A DNA stretch of 64,000 bases from the NCBI RefSeq assembly GCF_003096355.1, contig NZ_QEKI01000006.1, positions 1 through 64,000 on the forward strand. Reading direction: 5' to 3'. This DNA is from Pontibacter virosus. Its GTDB lineage: Bacteria; Bacteroidota; Bacteroidia; Cytophagales; Hymenobacteraceae. Positions 1-9,700 of the stretch are shown one piece after another. Under the pieces are notes generated by a model. That model made no database searches. It worked only from the letters and a program-made list of their open reading frames with translations, and was not told the origin of the DNA. Within the stretch, counting starts at the first letter, position 1. Every line of letters begins with the position of its first letter. Made by a program: the position numbers and the translations under genes.

Positions 1-558
1 TCGCCCTCAGCGGTGGGGAGCGTTAAGTTCGAGCTGAGCGGGGCCCAGAGCAAGACCTTCACCGACAGCAAGGCCCCCTACGCCCTGCACGGCGATAACG
101 GCAGGGGCAACTACCACTACGGCAACTGGAACCCGCCGGCCACCGGCGCCTACACCCTCAAGGCCACCCCCTACACCGGCAGCAAGGCCACCGGAACGGC
201 CGGAACGCCCCTGACCATCAACTTCACTTTCACTTCAACTTCATCAGGCTTAACTGCAGGATCTGTGCGCTCCTTACATGAACTTGAGTCTCGAGATAAG
301 GAAGAGTTAGTGGTGTATCCTAACCCTTTCTCAGATAAAGCTACAATTAGCTTTATGCTGCTGGAGAATGGTGCTTATACAGTCAGCCTGTATGATGCGA
401 AAGGAGCCATGGTGGAAGTTTTGAAGCAGGGAAAAGGTGTAGTAGGTGATCAAAACACAATACAAGTTGATGGTACAAAACTTTCGAAAGGGCTATACTT
501 GGTTAGGCTACAAACGAATGGAAAAGTCTCCTCTACCAAGCTTATAGTTGACAGATGA
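1..558 (+). CDS. C-terminal part of a secreted T9SS cargo protein (5' end outside window)
   Basis: The frame is open from base 1, so this is the tail of a longer gene; the GTG at base 13 is not a credible start. About 185 residues are visible. The first 75 form a small beta-rich module (NWNPPATGAYTLKATPY, ending PLTINFTFT) of the kind found in Bacteroidota surface proteins. A Thr/Ser linker follows, then from about residue 103 a type A T9SS sorting domain: VVYPNPFS, the SLYDAKGAMV strand, KGLYLVRL and the end STKLIVDR. Such domains direct export across the outer membrane and are then removed. The sorting domain is paralogous to that of the 1634-residue protein at 1209-6113. Bases 1-225 are very GC-rich and the remainder clearly less so, which marks a module boundary. 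The function of the full protein is unknown. Confidence 0.85.
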   Translation, partial: SPSAVGSVKFELSGAQSKTFTDSKAPYALHGDNGRGNYHYGNWNPPATGAYTLKATPYTGSKATGTAGTPLTINFTFTSTSSGLTAGSVRSLHELESRDKEELVVYPNPFSDKATISFMLLENGAYTVSLYDAKGAMVEVLKQGKGVVGDQNTIQVDGTKLSKGLYLVRLQTNGKVSSTKLIVDR

Positions 559-639
559 TACAGCATCCGGGCTGGTATGAAACCACATCTGACCGGGTGA
601 TTAAATCACTCGATATTATTTAAATGACATTGAAATCAA

Positions 640-1047
640 ATGAATAAAAATATGAAACTACTCCTGATAATTATGTTCGTCGCCCTCCCTTACATTTCTT
701 TTTCGCAAGCGTTTGTTATAAAGGCCCCAAGTCCCGTCTCTTCAAATGGTAAAGTTCCAGAACACGTCACTTTCAGAGTTGAACAACCCATTAGTCCAAC
801 AGACAGAGTCCCTGTACATGTAAACATGCCGGTTAAAGTCACAAAGCTAACCATCCGGAAAGAAAGGAAAGATTCCGTTCCTATGACCTATACATTGCAG
901 GTAGGAGAGGAGGAACAAAGTTTTTTAGGAGATGGGGCAGACCATGAGGTAGAGTTTTCTCACGATATAAGAGGTTTGGTCGTCTCCATACTGGACGAAA
1001 AGCGAGCGGTACAAGTAAAGTCCTTCATATTGAAAAAGAGTAAATAA
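640..1047 (+). CDS. Small exported protein of unknown function
   Basis: The 135-residue product starts with a clear signal peptide (MNKNMKLLLIIMFVALPY, cleavage likely after ISFSQA). The mature part of about 110 residues is Val- and Lys-rich with alternating polar and hydrophobic residues, suggesting an all-beta fold. It has no cysteines and no motif I recognise. It lies between two T9SS cargo genes on the same strand, with 81 bases to the previous stop and 161 to the next start, but it has no sorting domain itself, so a periplasmic or chaperone-like accessory role is possible though unproven. ATG at 640 is used; a second Met four codons on would also leave an intact signal peptide. Confidence 0.7.
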   Translation: MNKNMKLLLIIMFVALPYISFSQAFVIKAPSPVSSNGKVPEHVTFRVEQPISPTDRVPVHVNMPVKVTKLTIRKERKDSVPMTYTLQVGEEEQSFLGDGADHEVEFSHDIRGLVVSILDEKRAVQVKSFILKKSK

Positions 1048-1208
1048 CTGTTGCGTTTACATGCATTCACACCTAGTCTCCGCAAAGAGCAAGGGCAGAA
1101 CAAATAAATGTACTGCTCTTGCTGCTGATTCTGAATTAGAGAATCAAATGTTAGATATTGAATCTAGTTTGTTGATGTACTTAAGCTTAACTGAGTTGAA
1201 CAAAATGA

Positions 1209-4200
1209 ATGGAAAAGTATTATAATCTCGCAAGCCCGAAACTGGTTGGGAAACCTTCTTTGGTTAATGTTACAACCGAACCTAGCGCTTCATGTTTGAA
1301 TCGTTGCCGCTTATCCTGGTGGTGTTTAACACTCATACGCTCACTTCTATTCCTGTTCTGCTACATAAGTATATTGAGTGTGTCTGCACAGAATGCCATT
1401 GTGACGGAAAATGCTAAGACAGGTAATCCCTCTTCAGAATGGCAAATCAGTGGGGCTGGCGATTTGTCTATACAAGGTTTTGCAACGGACATAAGCTACA
1501 ATAAAGGAGAGACAGCCCGATTCAAAATCAAGACCAGCGCAAGAGCCTTCATAATCAGGGTTTATCGCTTAGGGTTTTATCAAGGCAATGGCGCCAGGTT
1601 CCAGGGGGACGCCACGGTTACTGCTGCATTACCACAGAGTCAGCCAAACTGCCTCACCAACTCTTCAACAGGCCTTCTTGATTGCGGCAACTGGGCCGAA
1701 TCTGCAAGTTGGCTAATCCCCAGTACTGCAGTGTCTGGTATATACATTGCAAAACTGACCCGCACTGATAATGGTGGCTCCAGCCACATCACATTCATTG
1801 TTCGCGATGATGCCAGTACTTCGGATTTGTTTTTCCAGACTTCAGATGCTACCTGGCAGGCATACAATGTGTATGGCGACAACAACAATGGCAAAAGCCT
1901 CTATACCGGCTCGGGCGGAAAAGCAGCGAAAGTCAGCTATAACAGACCCTTTATCACCCGCAATGGCGGAGGTGGCGGTGGAGCGGAAGAAGACTGGCTG
2001 TTCAATGCGGAATATCCCATGATTAGGTGGATTGAGGCCAACGGCTATGATGTGACCTACACAACGAACGTTGACGGTGACCGCCGAGGCAACCTCATCA
2101 AAAACCACAGAGTTTTCCTGTCAGTGGGACACGACGAGTACTGGTCAGGCACTCACCGCGCACATGTGACTGCTGCCCGTGACGCAGGTACGAGCCTGGC
2201 ATTTTTCAGTGGCAATGAAGTATATTGGAAAACTCGCTGGGAGAACAGTATCGATGGTAGTGGCAAATCCCACCGAACCTTGGTATGCTATAAAGAAGGG
2301 GGAGATGGTGAAAACACCTGTAGTGGCAAATGCGACCCGAGTTCAGAATGGACAGGCCTGTGGCGCAGTGGTTGTGAATATACCACCGGAAATGTATTGG
2401 TTGACGGTTGTAATCCAGAGAACGAACTGACTGGGCAAATCAGTTGGGAACTTTCTGACGCATCCTTACAGGTGCCCAGCACTTACGGTAACCTTCGTTT
2501 TTGGCGTAACACGAGCGTATCCTCCCTTAGTAGTGGCCAGACCGCCTCGTTCACGTACGGTACTATTGGCTATGAATGGAACTCCGAACAGGAGCAATAC
2601 AGGTCCACTTATCCTAATGGGAGAATCATACTCTCCAGTACTGTAATAAATGGAAAGACACACCATTTGTCTCTCTACAAGCATAGCAGTGGGGCACTTG
2701 TATTCGGCGCGGGTACGGTGCAGTATTCCTGGGGCTTGGATAGCAACCATGACCGGGGGAATGCTGCTCCAAGCTTGGCTATGCAACAAGCTACAGTCAA
2801 TCTTTTCGCAGATATGGGGGTACAACCCGGAAGCTTACGCTCGGGGTTAGTGCCAGCCTCTGCATCCACAGACACACAAGCTCCTTCTACGACCATTGCT
2901 TCTCCTGCAGAAGGGGAAAGCCTACCACTAGGATCTGCCGTCACTATAAGCGGTACGGCCACAGATGCCAATGTCGTTGCCGGCGTGGAGGTGTCTACAG
3001 ACGGTGGCAATACCTGGCGCCTGGCTAGCGGCACTACAAACTGGTCCTATACCTGGACACCCACAGCATCAGGAGCAGCTACCATCAGAAGCCGTGCCTT
3101 TGATGACTCGGGTAATATGAGTGTTCCAGTCATCAGGAATGTGACGGTAGGAGGTACAGTGAGTGTCAACTGCCCCTGCACAGTTTTCCATTCATCCTCG
3201 GCACCCACGGGCAGCCTGCAGAACGACGGGCAGGCCCTGCAGCTGGGCATGAAGTTCCGCTCATCGATCGACGGCTTCGTGACGGGGGTGCGCTTCTACA
3301 AGCAGAGCGGCAACACCGGCACCCACACCGGCCAGCTCTACAACAGCGCCGGCGTCCTGCTAGCCTCGGTGGCGTTTAGCAACGAGACAGCCACCGGCTG
3401 GCAGGAGGCGGCCTTCGCCTCGCCGGTGGCCGTCTCGGCCGGCACCACCTACGTCATCTCCTACCACTCCAGCGCCGGAAACTACTCCGTCAACGACAAC
3501 GCCTTCAGCCAGGCCATCGTCAACGGGCCGCTGACTGGACTGCAGAACGGGGTGGACGGGGCTAATGGCGTCTACCGCTATACCTCCTCACCAGCCTTTC
3601 CGACCAGCAGCTACGCGGCGAGCAACTATTGGGTAGATGTGGTCTTCAACACATCGACTTCCCCAGGTAATCAGGCGCCTATAGTCTCGATAACCTCGCC
3701 AGCAAATAACGCTACTTTCACAGCCCCTGCTTCTATAGCCATTGCCGCCTCCGCTTCGGATGCAGACGGGACCATATCCAAGGTAGAGTTCTTCAACAGT
3801 GACACAAAGCTTGGGGAGGACACGGACGGCAGCGACGGCTGGGCCTTTGTTTGGAATAGCGTACCCGGGGGGACCTATGCACTGACAGCAAAAGCTACCG
3901 ACAATGTGGGGGCTGCGGCTAGCTCGGCAGTCGTGAATATCACAGTGTCATCATCAACCAACCAGGTACCAACCGTGAGCATCACCTCGCCAGCGAACAA
4001 TGCCACTTTCACGGCGCCTGCTTCTGTCTCTATTGCCGCCACGGCTTCAGATACAGATGGCACAGTGTCGAGAGTGGAATTCTTCAATGGAGACACAAAG
4101 CTAGGGGAAGACACATCCAGTCCTTATTCCTATACCTGGGGCAGCGTGGCAGCAGGCAGTTACCAGATAACTGCCAGAGCCACTGACAATGCCGGGGCAG

Positions 4201-6113
4201 TCGCCACCTCCGCCGTTGTGAACATAACGGTAAACCCTGCTCCGTCAGGTTGTCCCTGCACGGTGTTCCAGCCAAGTGCTGTGCCGGCAAGCGGTGTCAA
4301 AAACGACGGAATGGCACTGCAGATAGGAATGAAATTTCAATCAACGGAAAATGGTCTTGTAACGGGCATTCGTTTCTACAAGCACTCAGGTAACACGGGT
4401 ACCCATACCGGCCAACTCTACAGCAGCAGCGGCATACTACTGGCTTCAGTCACTTTCACCAACGAGACGGCCTCGGGCTGGCAGGAGGCGGCCTTCGCCT
4501 CGCCGGTGGCTGTCACGGCCGGCACTACCTACGTGATTTCTTACCACAGCGGCGCCGGAAACTATACCTCAGACTATTCCTATTTTAACCAGGCTGTTTC
4601 GAATGGCCCGCTCAAGGCTTTGGCTAACGGAGAGAGTGGTGCGAACGGAGTATATAGGTATACCTCTACGCCAGCTTTCCCAACCAGCGATTATCAAGCC
4701 AGCAACTATTGGATAGACGTGGTCTTTAACATGGATGTACCTCCAGCTAACCAGCCCCCAACAGTCTCTTTGACCTCACCGGCTAATAATGCCACTTTCA
4801 CGGCTCCAGCCTCCGTTGCTATTGCCGCCTCCGCCTCAGATGCAGATGGTACGGTGGCCAAGGTAGAGTTTTTCCAAGGGAACACGAAGTTGGGCGAGGA
4901 TTTGAGCAGCCCCTATACCTTCGCCTGGAATGGGGTAGCAGCCGGAAGTTACCAACTGACAGCCAGAGCCACTGACAACGGTGGAGCGGCTTCCACGTCT
5001 ACGGCGGTTGCCATAACAGTTGTTGAACCAGCCAACCTGCCACCTACAGTCTCACTTACGTCCCCAGCCAACAACGCTACTTTCACTGCTCCGGCCAACA
5101 TTGAGCTAGCAGCCACGGCAGCTGATCAGGACGGGAGCATCACAAGGGTAGAGTTCTACAGTGGAGGAACAAAGATAGGAGAGGATCTGACCAGCCCATA
5201 CACTTACTCTTGGGGCAATGTGGCAGCCGGCACCTACCAACTGACCGCCAGGGCATTTGACAACTTAGAGGTGGCAACCATATCTACTGTCGTAAACATA
5301 ACAGTGAATTCTGCCTCTTTAGGCTGCCCCTGCACGGTGTTTCAGCCAAGTGCGGTGCCAGCAAGCGCAATGAAGAACGACCGCCGGGCGCTTCAAGTAG
5401 GAATGAAGTTCCAGGCATCGGTTAATGGCTACGTGACGGGCGTTCGTTTCTACAAGCACTCAGGCAACACGGGCACCCACACTGGCCAACTCTACAGCAG
5501 CAGTGGTACTTTGCTGGCTTCGGTGGTGTTCAGCAACGAGACAGCCACGGGCTGGCAGGAGCAGGCCTTCGCCTTGCCGGTGGCCGTCACGGCCGGCACC
5601 ACCTACGTCATCTCCTACCACAGCAGCGCTGGAAACTATACCTCAGACTATCTTTACTTCTCGCAGGCTGTGAGCAACGGTCCTCTGCGGGCGCTGGCCA
5701 ATGGAGAAAGTAGTGTCAACGGTGTGTACAGGTATACCAGCTCGCCTGCCTTCCCTAGCAATGGCTACCGATCCAGCAACTATTGGGTGGACGTGGTTTT
5801 TGATTCAAACTTGGCGGCTACCTCAGTTAGCTCGCTTGAGCAGGCAGATTTGGAAGAAGCCATTATCGTATACCCTAATCCGTTCTCTGGCAAGGCTACA
5901 GTAATCCTTTCTCTTCTAAAGACCGGTGAATACACAGTAGAACTGTATGATGTGAAGGGAGCAATGATTGAAACCCTTAAACAGGGAAAGGCAGTAGCAG
6001 GCAAGCTCGAGCACATAGAAATTGATGGAAACAAGTTTCCCAAAGGTTGGTATATACTCAAGCTTAAATCACAAGATTATAACCAAAGTACTAAACTTTT
6101 AAATATCAAATAA
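1209..6113 (+). CDS. Large modular T9SS-secreted protein with N,N-dimethylformamidase-like domain, Ig-like domains and DUF4082 repeats
   Basis: 1634 residues. A long N-terminus leads to a hydrophobic signal segment (LIRSLLFLFCYISILSVSAQ, residues 42-61). Residues about 65-545 resemble the large beta subunit of N,N-dimethylformamidase (LSVGHDEYWSGTHR, SGNEVYWKTRWE), which is related to amidohydrolase or carbohydrate-binding surface modules. One Ig/FN3-like domain follows (about 553-648). Then come three DUF4082 repeats (about 653-814, 1014-1174, 1372-1530) interleaved with four bacterial Ig-like domains (VSITSPANNATFTAPAS type). The protein ends with a T9SS sorting domain (IVYPNPFS to STKLLNIK). 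The likely fate is cell-surface or released enzyme or adhesin; the substrate cannot be told from sequence. GC content changes sharply between repeats. A terminator hairpin follows at 6138. Confidence 0.85.
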   Translation: MEKYYNLASPKLVGKPSLVNVTTEPSASCLNRCRLSWWCLTLIRSLLFLFCYISILSVSAQNAIVTENAKTGNPSSEWQISGAGDLSIQGFATDISYNKGETARFKIKTSARAFIIRVYRLGFYQGNGARFQGDATVTAALPQSQPNCLTNSSTGLLDCGNWAESASWLIPSTAVSGIYIAKLTRTDNGGSSHITFIVRDDASTSDLFFQTSDATWQAYNVYGDNNNGKSLYTGSGGKAAKVSYNRPFITRNGGGGGGAEEDWLFNAEYPMIRWIEANGYDVTYTTNVDGDRRGNLIKNHRVFLSVGHDEYWSGTHRAHVTAARDAGTSLAFFSGNEVYWKTRWENSIDGSGKSHRTLVCYKEGGDGENTCSGKCDPSSEWTGLWRSGCEYTTGNVLVDGCNPENELTGQISWELSDASLQVPSTYGNLRFWRNTSVSSLSSGQTASFTYGTIGYEWNSEQEQYRSTYPNGRIILSSTVINGKTHHLSLYKHSSGALVFGAGTVQYSWGLDSNHDRGNAAPSLAMQQATVNLFADMGVQPGSLRSGLVPASASTDTQAPSTTIASPAEGESLPLGSAVTISGTATDANVVAGVEVSTDGGNTWRLASGTTNWSYTWTPTASGAATIRSRAFDDSGNMSVPVIRNVTVGGTVSVNCPCTVFHSSSAPTGSLQNDGQALQLGMKFRSSIDGFVTGVRFYKQSGNTGTHTGQLYNSAGVLLASVAFSNETATGWQEAAFASPVAVSAGTTYVISYHSSAGNYSVNDNAFSQAIVNGPLTGLQNGVDGANGVYRYTSSPAFPTSSYAASNYWVDVVFNTSTSPGNQAPIVSITSPANNATFTAPASIAIAASASDADGTISKVEFFNSDTKLGEDTDGSDGWAFVWNSVPGGTYALTAKATDNVGAAASSAVVNITVSSSTNQVPTVSITSPANNATFTAPASVSIAATASDTDGTVSRVEFFNGDTKLGEDTSSPYSYTWGSVAAGSYQITARATDNAGAVATSAVVNITVNPAPSGCPCTVFQPSAVPASGVKNDGMALQIGMKFQSTENGLVTGIRFYKHSGNTGTHTGQLYSSSGILLASVTFTNETASGWQEAAFASPVAVTAGTTYVISYHSGAGNYTSDYSYFNQAVSNGPLKALANGESGANGVYRYTSTPAFPTSDYQASNYWIDVVFNMDVPPANQPPTVSLTSPANNATFTAPASVAIAASASDADGTVAKVEFFQGNTKLGEDLSSPYTFAWNGVAAGSYQLTARATDNGGAASTSTAVAITVVEPANLPPTVSLTSPANNATFTAPANIELAATAADQDGSITRVEFYSGGTKIGEDLTSPYTYSWGNVAAGTYQLTARAFDNLEVATISTVVNITVNSASLGCPCTVFQPSAVPASAMKNDRRALQVGMKFQASVNGYVTGVRFYKHSGNTGTHTGQLYSSSGTLLASVVFSNETATGWQEQAFALPVAVTAGTTYVISYHSSAGNYTSDYLYFSQAVSNGPLRALANGESSVNGVYRYTSSPAFPSNGYRSSNYWVDVVFDSNLAATSVSSLEQADLEEAIIVYPNPFSGKATVILSLLKTGEYTVELYDVKGAMIETLKQGKAVAGKLEHIEIDGNKFPKGWYILKLKSQDYNQSTKLLNIK
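3168..5802 (+). repeat. Intragenic array: three DUF4082 units alternating with two pairs of Ig-like units
   Basis: DUF4082 units lie at about 3168-3650, 4249-4733 and 5326-5802; each begins with a CPCTVF motif and includes HSGNTGTHTGQLY or QSGNTGTHTGQLY. Between them lie two Ig-like units at about 3676-4232 and two at about 4750-5310. Several DNA stretches are near-identical between units (for example around 3391-3430, 4471-4510 and 5548-5590), while neighbouring stretches diverge and differ in GC content. That pattern suggests unequal crossing-over or gene conversion among repeats. Confidence 0.8.
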
Positions 6114-6137
6114 TCCATATTTGCACAATCTTCATTT

Positions 6138-6182
6138 AAAAAGTCCGGTGAGCTACTATCTTAGCCCGCCGGACTTTTTTTA
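6138..6182 (+). terminator. Intrinsic terminator after the modular T9SS protein
   Basis: The inverted repeat AAAAGTCCGG / CCGGACTTTT with a 20-base loop is followed by a run of T. It lies 25 bases after the stop at 6113. Confidence 0.85.
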
Positions 6183-6280
6183 TTTGTAAAAAAAGTACTG
6201 TAATAAGGCTAAACCCATCTTAAACTAATTAAGAATCAATATTAGTTAGCTACTGCCAAGGTGTTTTTAAGCCATTATCC

Positions 6281-6288
6281 TATCTTTG
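6281..6288 (+). promoter_or_regulatory. Bacteroidota -7 element (TATCTTTG) of the metal-efflux operon
   Basis: TATCTTTG fits TAnnTTTG and ends only five bases before the ATG at 6294. Transcription would therefore start at or within a few bases of the start codon, giving a leaderless or nearly leaderless mRNA. No clean TTTG is seen at the -33 position. Confidence 0.55.
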
Positions 6289-6293
6289 TATAC

Positions 6294-6617
6294 ATGAAGC
6301 TAGTAGCTATCTTCTTTTCCCTGTTCCTGTTCTGGACGGCCTGCCTGCCGTGCACGGATAAGATCATGGACAGCCACGAGCATCATCCGAACCTGACCGA
6401 CGTCGCCGATACCACCGGCGAATCGCCCTTTCACGAAGACACCTGTCCTGTTTTTTGCAGTTGCGGCTGTTGCGCGACGTTTACTGTCACAGTTGACCCA
6501 GAGCACATTATCTTTCGTGTGCCTGTTATCCCTCAATCCAAACCACTTATATACCCGGAGCTGCGCGAAATAAAGATCGCCTCTACCTGGTGGCACCCTC
6601 CTCGGCTGGTAGCCTGA
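6294..6617 (+). CDS. Small Cys/His-rich exported protein of a metal-efflux operon (DUF6660-like)
   Basis: The 107-residue product starts MKLVAIFFSLFLFWTACLPC, a signal peptide or short lipoprotein leader. The mature chain holds a His-rich patch (DSHEHHPN) and a Cys cluster (CPVFCSCGCC), which together look like a metal-binding site. Small proteins of this type (DUF6660 in my memory) are commonly encoded just before CusA/CzcA genes in Bacteroidota, and that is the context here: the RND pump gene starts 105 bases downstream. An upstream in-frame ATG at 6261 would add 11 residues before the leader and overlap the promoter, so 6294 is preferred. Role inferred: periplasmic metal binding or sensing. 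Confidence 0.75.
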   Translation: MKLVAIFFSLFLFWTACLPCTDKIMDSHEHHPNLTDVADTTGESPFHEDTCPVFCSCGCCATFTVTVDPEHIIFRVPVIPQSKPLIYPELREIKIASTWWHPPRLVA

Positions 6618-6722
6618 TTCCATTATCAAAATAAAATGCAGCTTAAAGTAAAACCACAGGCTCTAAAGAGTGCTTGTGGCATTGCTGCATACCTATTCCA
6701 TTGATTCAAAATCAAGCTTACC

Positions 6723-9700
6723 ATGTTTAATAAAATCATCGATTTTTCGATACATAATAAACTGGTGATCGGGCTGATGGTGCTGGCGTTGATCGTATGG
6801 GGGACTTATTCCCTGACGCAACTGCCTGTAGACGCCGTACCCGACATCACTAACAACCAAGTGCAGGTGGTCACCTCTTCACCAACACTGGCCGCGCAAG
6901 AAGTAGAGCGCTTTATTACCACACCCATTGAAATGGCACTCGCCAACGTGCCCGACGTAATAGAAATGCGCTCCGTGTCGCGTTTCGGGCTCTCCGTGAT
7001 CACAGTTGTGTTCAAGGACGAAGTTGATCAGTACCTGGCCAGGCAAATGATCACGGAACGGCTGGGCGATGCGGCCCGACAGATACCCCAGGAGATGGGA
7101 ACCCCCGAACTGGCACCCGTAACAACCGGCTTGGGCGAGATCTACCAGTATGTGCTGGTGACAGATCCGGAAAGTGATAGTAGATACAACCCTACTGAGT
7201 TGCGAACTATTCAGGACTGGATCGTACGGCGTCAGTTGCTGGGCACACCCGGCGTGGCAGATGTGAGCAGCTACGGGGGCTTTCTGAAGGAATATGAAGT
7301 GGCTGTGAATCCGGCAAGCCTGCGCAGCATGAACCTGTCTGTGACAGACGTGATTGCGGCGCTGGAGCAAAACAACGAAAATACCGGAGCCGCTTACATC
7401 GAGAAAAACCAAAACGCTTTCTTTATCCGTGGTCTCGGGCTGGTTAGCTCGCTGGAGGATATCGAGCAGATCGTCATATCCAACCGAAACGGGATGCCCG
7501 TGCTGGTGCGCGATGTGGCCAAGGTACAATATGGCCATCCGGTACGCTACGGCGCCCTCACGCGCAATACAGAGGGTGAGGTAGTGGGCGGCATCGTGCT
7601 GATGCTGAAAGGGGCCAACTCTTCTGAAGTGATTAAGAATGTACAGGACAAAGTGGCCAGTATTCAGTCTTCTTTGCCGGAAGGTGTGGTAATCGAGGCG
7701 TACCTTGACCGGAGTGACCTGGTGAGTAAAGCGATCAACACGGTGGCTACCAACCTGATCGAGGGTGGCCTGATCGTAATTTTCGTGCTGGTGCTCTTGC
7801 TGGGCAATCTGCGGGCAGGACTCGTAGTGGCCTCTGTTATACCTTTGTCTATGCTCTTTGCGCTCGGCATGATGAATGTATTTGGCGTATCAGGTAACCT
7901 AATGAGCCTTGGCGCCATTGACTTCGGGCTGATCGTAGACGGAGCCGTGATCATCGTGGAAGGCGTGCTGCACTTTATTGTGGTCAAGAACAAGGACCTG
8001 CCACTGCGCCGTTTGACGCAGCACGAAATGGACCTGGAAGTGAAAGACGCGGCCTCCAACATCATGAACTCCGCCGCGTTTGGTATGCTCATCATCCTGA
8101 TCGTATACCTGCCGATCATGGCCCTGGTAGGTATAGAAGGTAAAATGTTTAAGCCGATGGCACAAACCGTGAGTTTTGCCATTTTGGGTGCTTTTATCCT
8201 TTCCCTGACTTATGTGCCGATGGTGTCTACGCTCTTGCTGAGCAAGACCACCAAACACAAACCAAATATTTCGGATAGACTGATGGGCTTCTTAGAGCGG
8301 GTATACAGACCAGTTATTACCTTCGCCCTGCGCAGCAAAGCACTCGTCATCGGTGCTGCCCTGATCCTGTTTGCCTTTAGTTTGTTTGTATTCAGCCGCA
8401 TGGGAGGCGAGTTTTTACCTGATCTGGAGGAAGGTGACTTTGCCATGGACCTGCGACTGGTACCGGGCGCCTCACTCAGCCAGACAATCGAGACTACGAC
8501 CAAAGCGAGTGAAATTCTGCTGACCCAGTTTCCGGAGGTGACCGAAGTGATCGGCAAGATAGGAACAGCAGAGATTCCAACAGACCCGATGCCAATTGAG
8601 GCAGCTGACGTGATGATTCTGCTCAAAGACAAAGACGAATGGACCAGCGCCAACACCCGCCAGGAACTTGCTGCCAAAATGGACGAAGCATTGAAAGTAC
8701 TGCCTGGGGTGAATTATGGCTTCCAGCAGCCGATCCAACTCCGTTTTAACGAGTTGATGACAGGCGCGCGACAGGATGTGGCGATCAAAATATTCGGGGA
8801 GGATCTTGACCAACTTTCCGAGCTGGCGGGTCAGGTTGACAAACTGATTGCTCCGGTGGAAGGGGTGCAGGATATCTATGTAGAGGAAGTGACGGGTCTG
8901 CCACAGATTGTGGTCAGTTATAACCGCGCCCGTATGTCGCAGTACGGCCTGCAGGTGGCTGATGTGAATGCGGTGCTGCGCACAGCCTTTGCCGGACAAA
9001 CAGCGGGAGCCATCTACGAAGGTGACCGTCGTTTTGACCTGGTCGTGCGCATGGAGGGAGGCTCCCGTAACGACCTGAATGATATTGAAGACCTGTTTGT
9101 GTCGCTGCCGCAGGGCGGACAAGTCCCCCTACAACAAGTGGCTGACATCAGATTTGAAGAAGGCCCAATGCAGATTTCCCGTGAGGAAGGCAAGCGCCGC
9201 ATTGTGGTAGGCTTTAACGTGCGCGAGCGCGATGTGGAGTCGATCGTGTCGGAAATCCAGGAGAAACTGAACCGCGAACTGCCGCTTCCGGCTGGATACT
9301 TTATTACGTATGGCGGACAGTTTGAGAACCTGGTGCATGCTAAAGAGCGTCTGTCGGTTGCTGTTCCGGCTGCCCTGCTGTTGATCCTGTTGCTCTTATA
9401 CTTTGCCTTTAAGTCTGTGAAGCAAAGTCTGCTCATTTTCACCGCTATACCTTTGTCAGCCATTGGGGGAATCTTTGCGCTCTGGTTGCGTGATATGCCT
9501 TTCAGTATCTCAGCTGGCGTAGGCTTCATTGCCCTGTTTGGTGTTGCGGTGCTGAACGGTATCGTGCTGATCGGCTATTTCAACCAGCTCAAGCGGGAAG
9601 GAATGACGGACGTATACGAAAGGGTGTTACTAGGCACCAGTGTACGTCTTCGCCCAGTATTGATGACGGCTTCTGTAGCCGCCCTAGGCTTCCTGCCGAT

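Noticed and set aside
6806..9529. Several long antisense frames (up to about 219 codons) opposite the czcA-tolC fusion gene
   Set aside because: The sense strand encodes a clearly conserved pump throughout. The antisense frames have no family features and reflect strong third-position bias.
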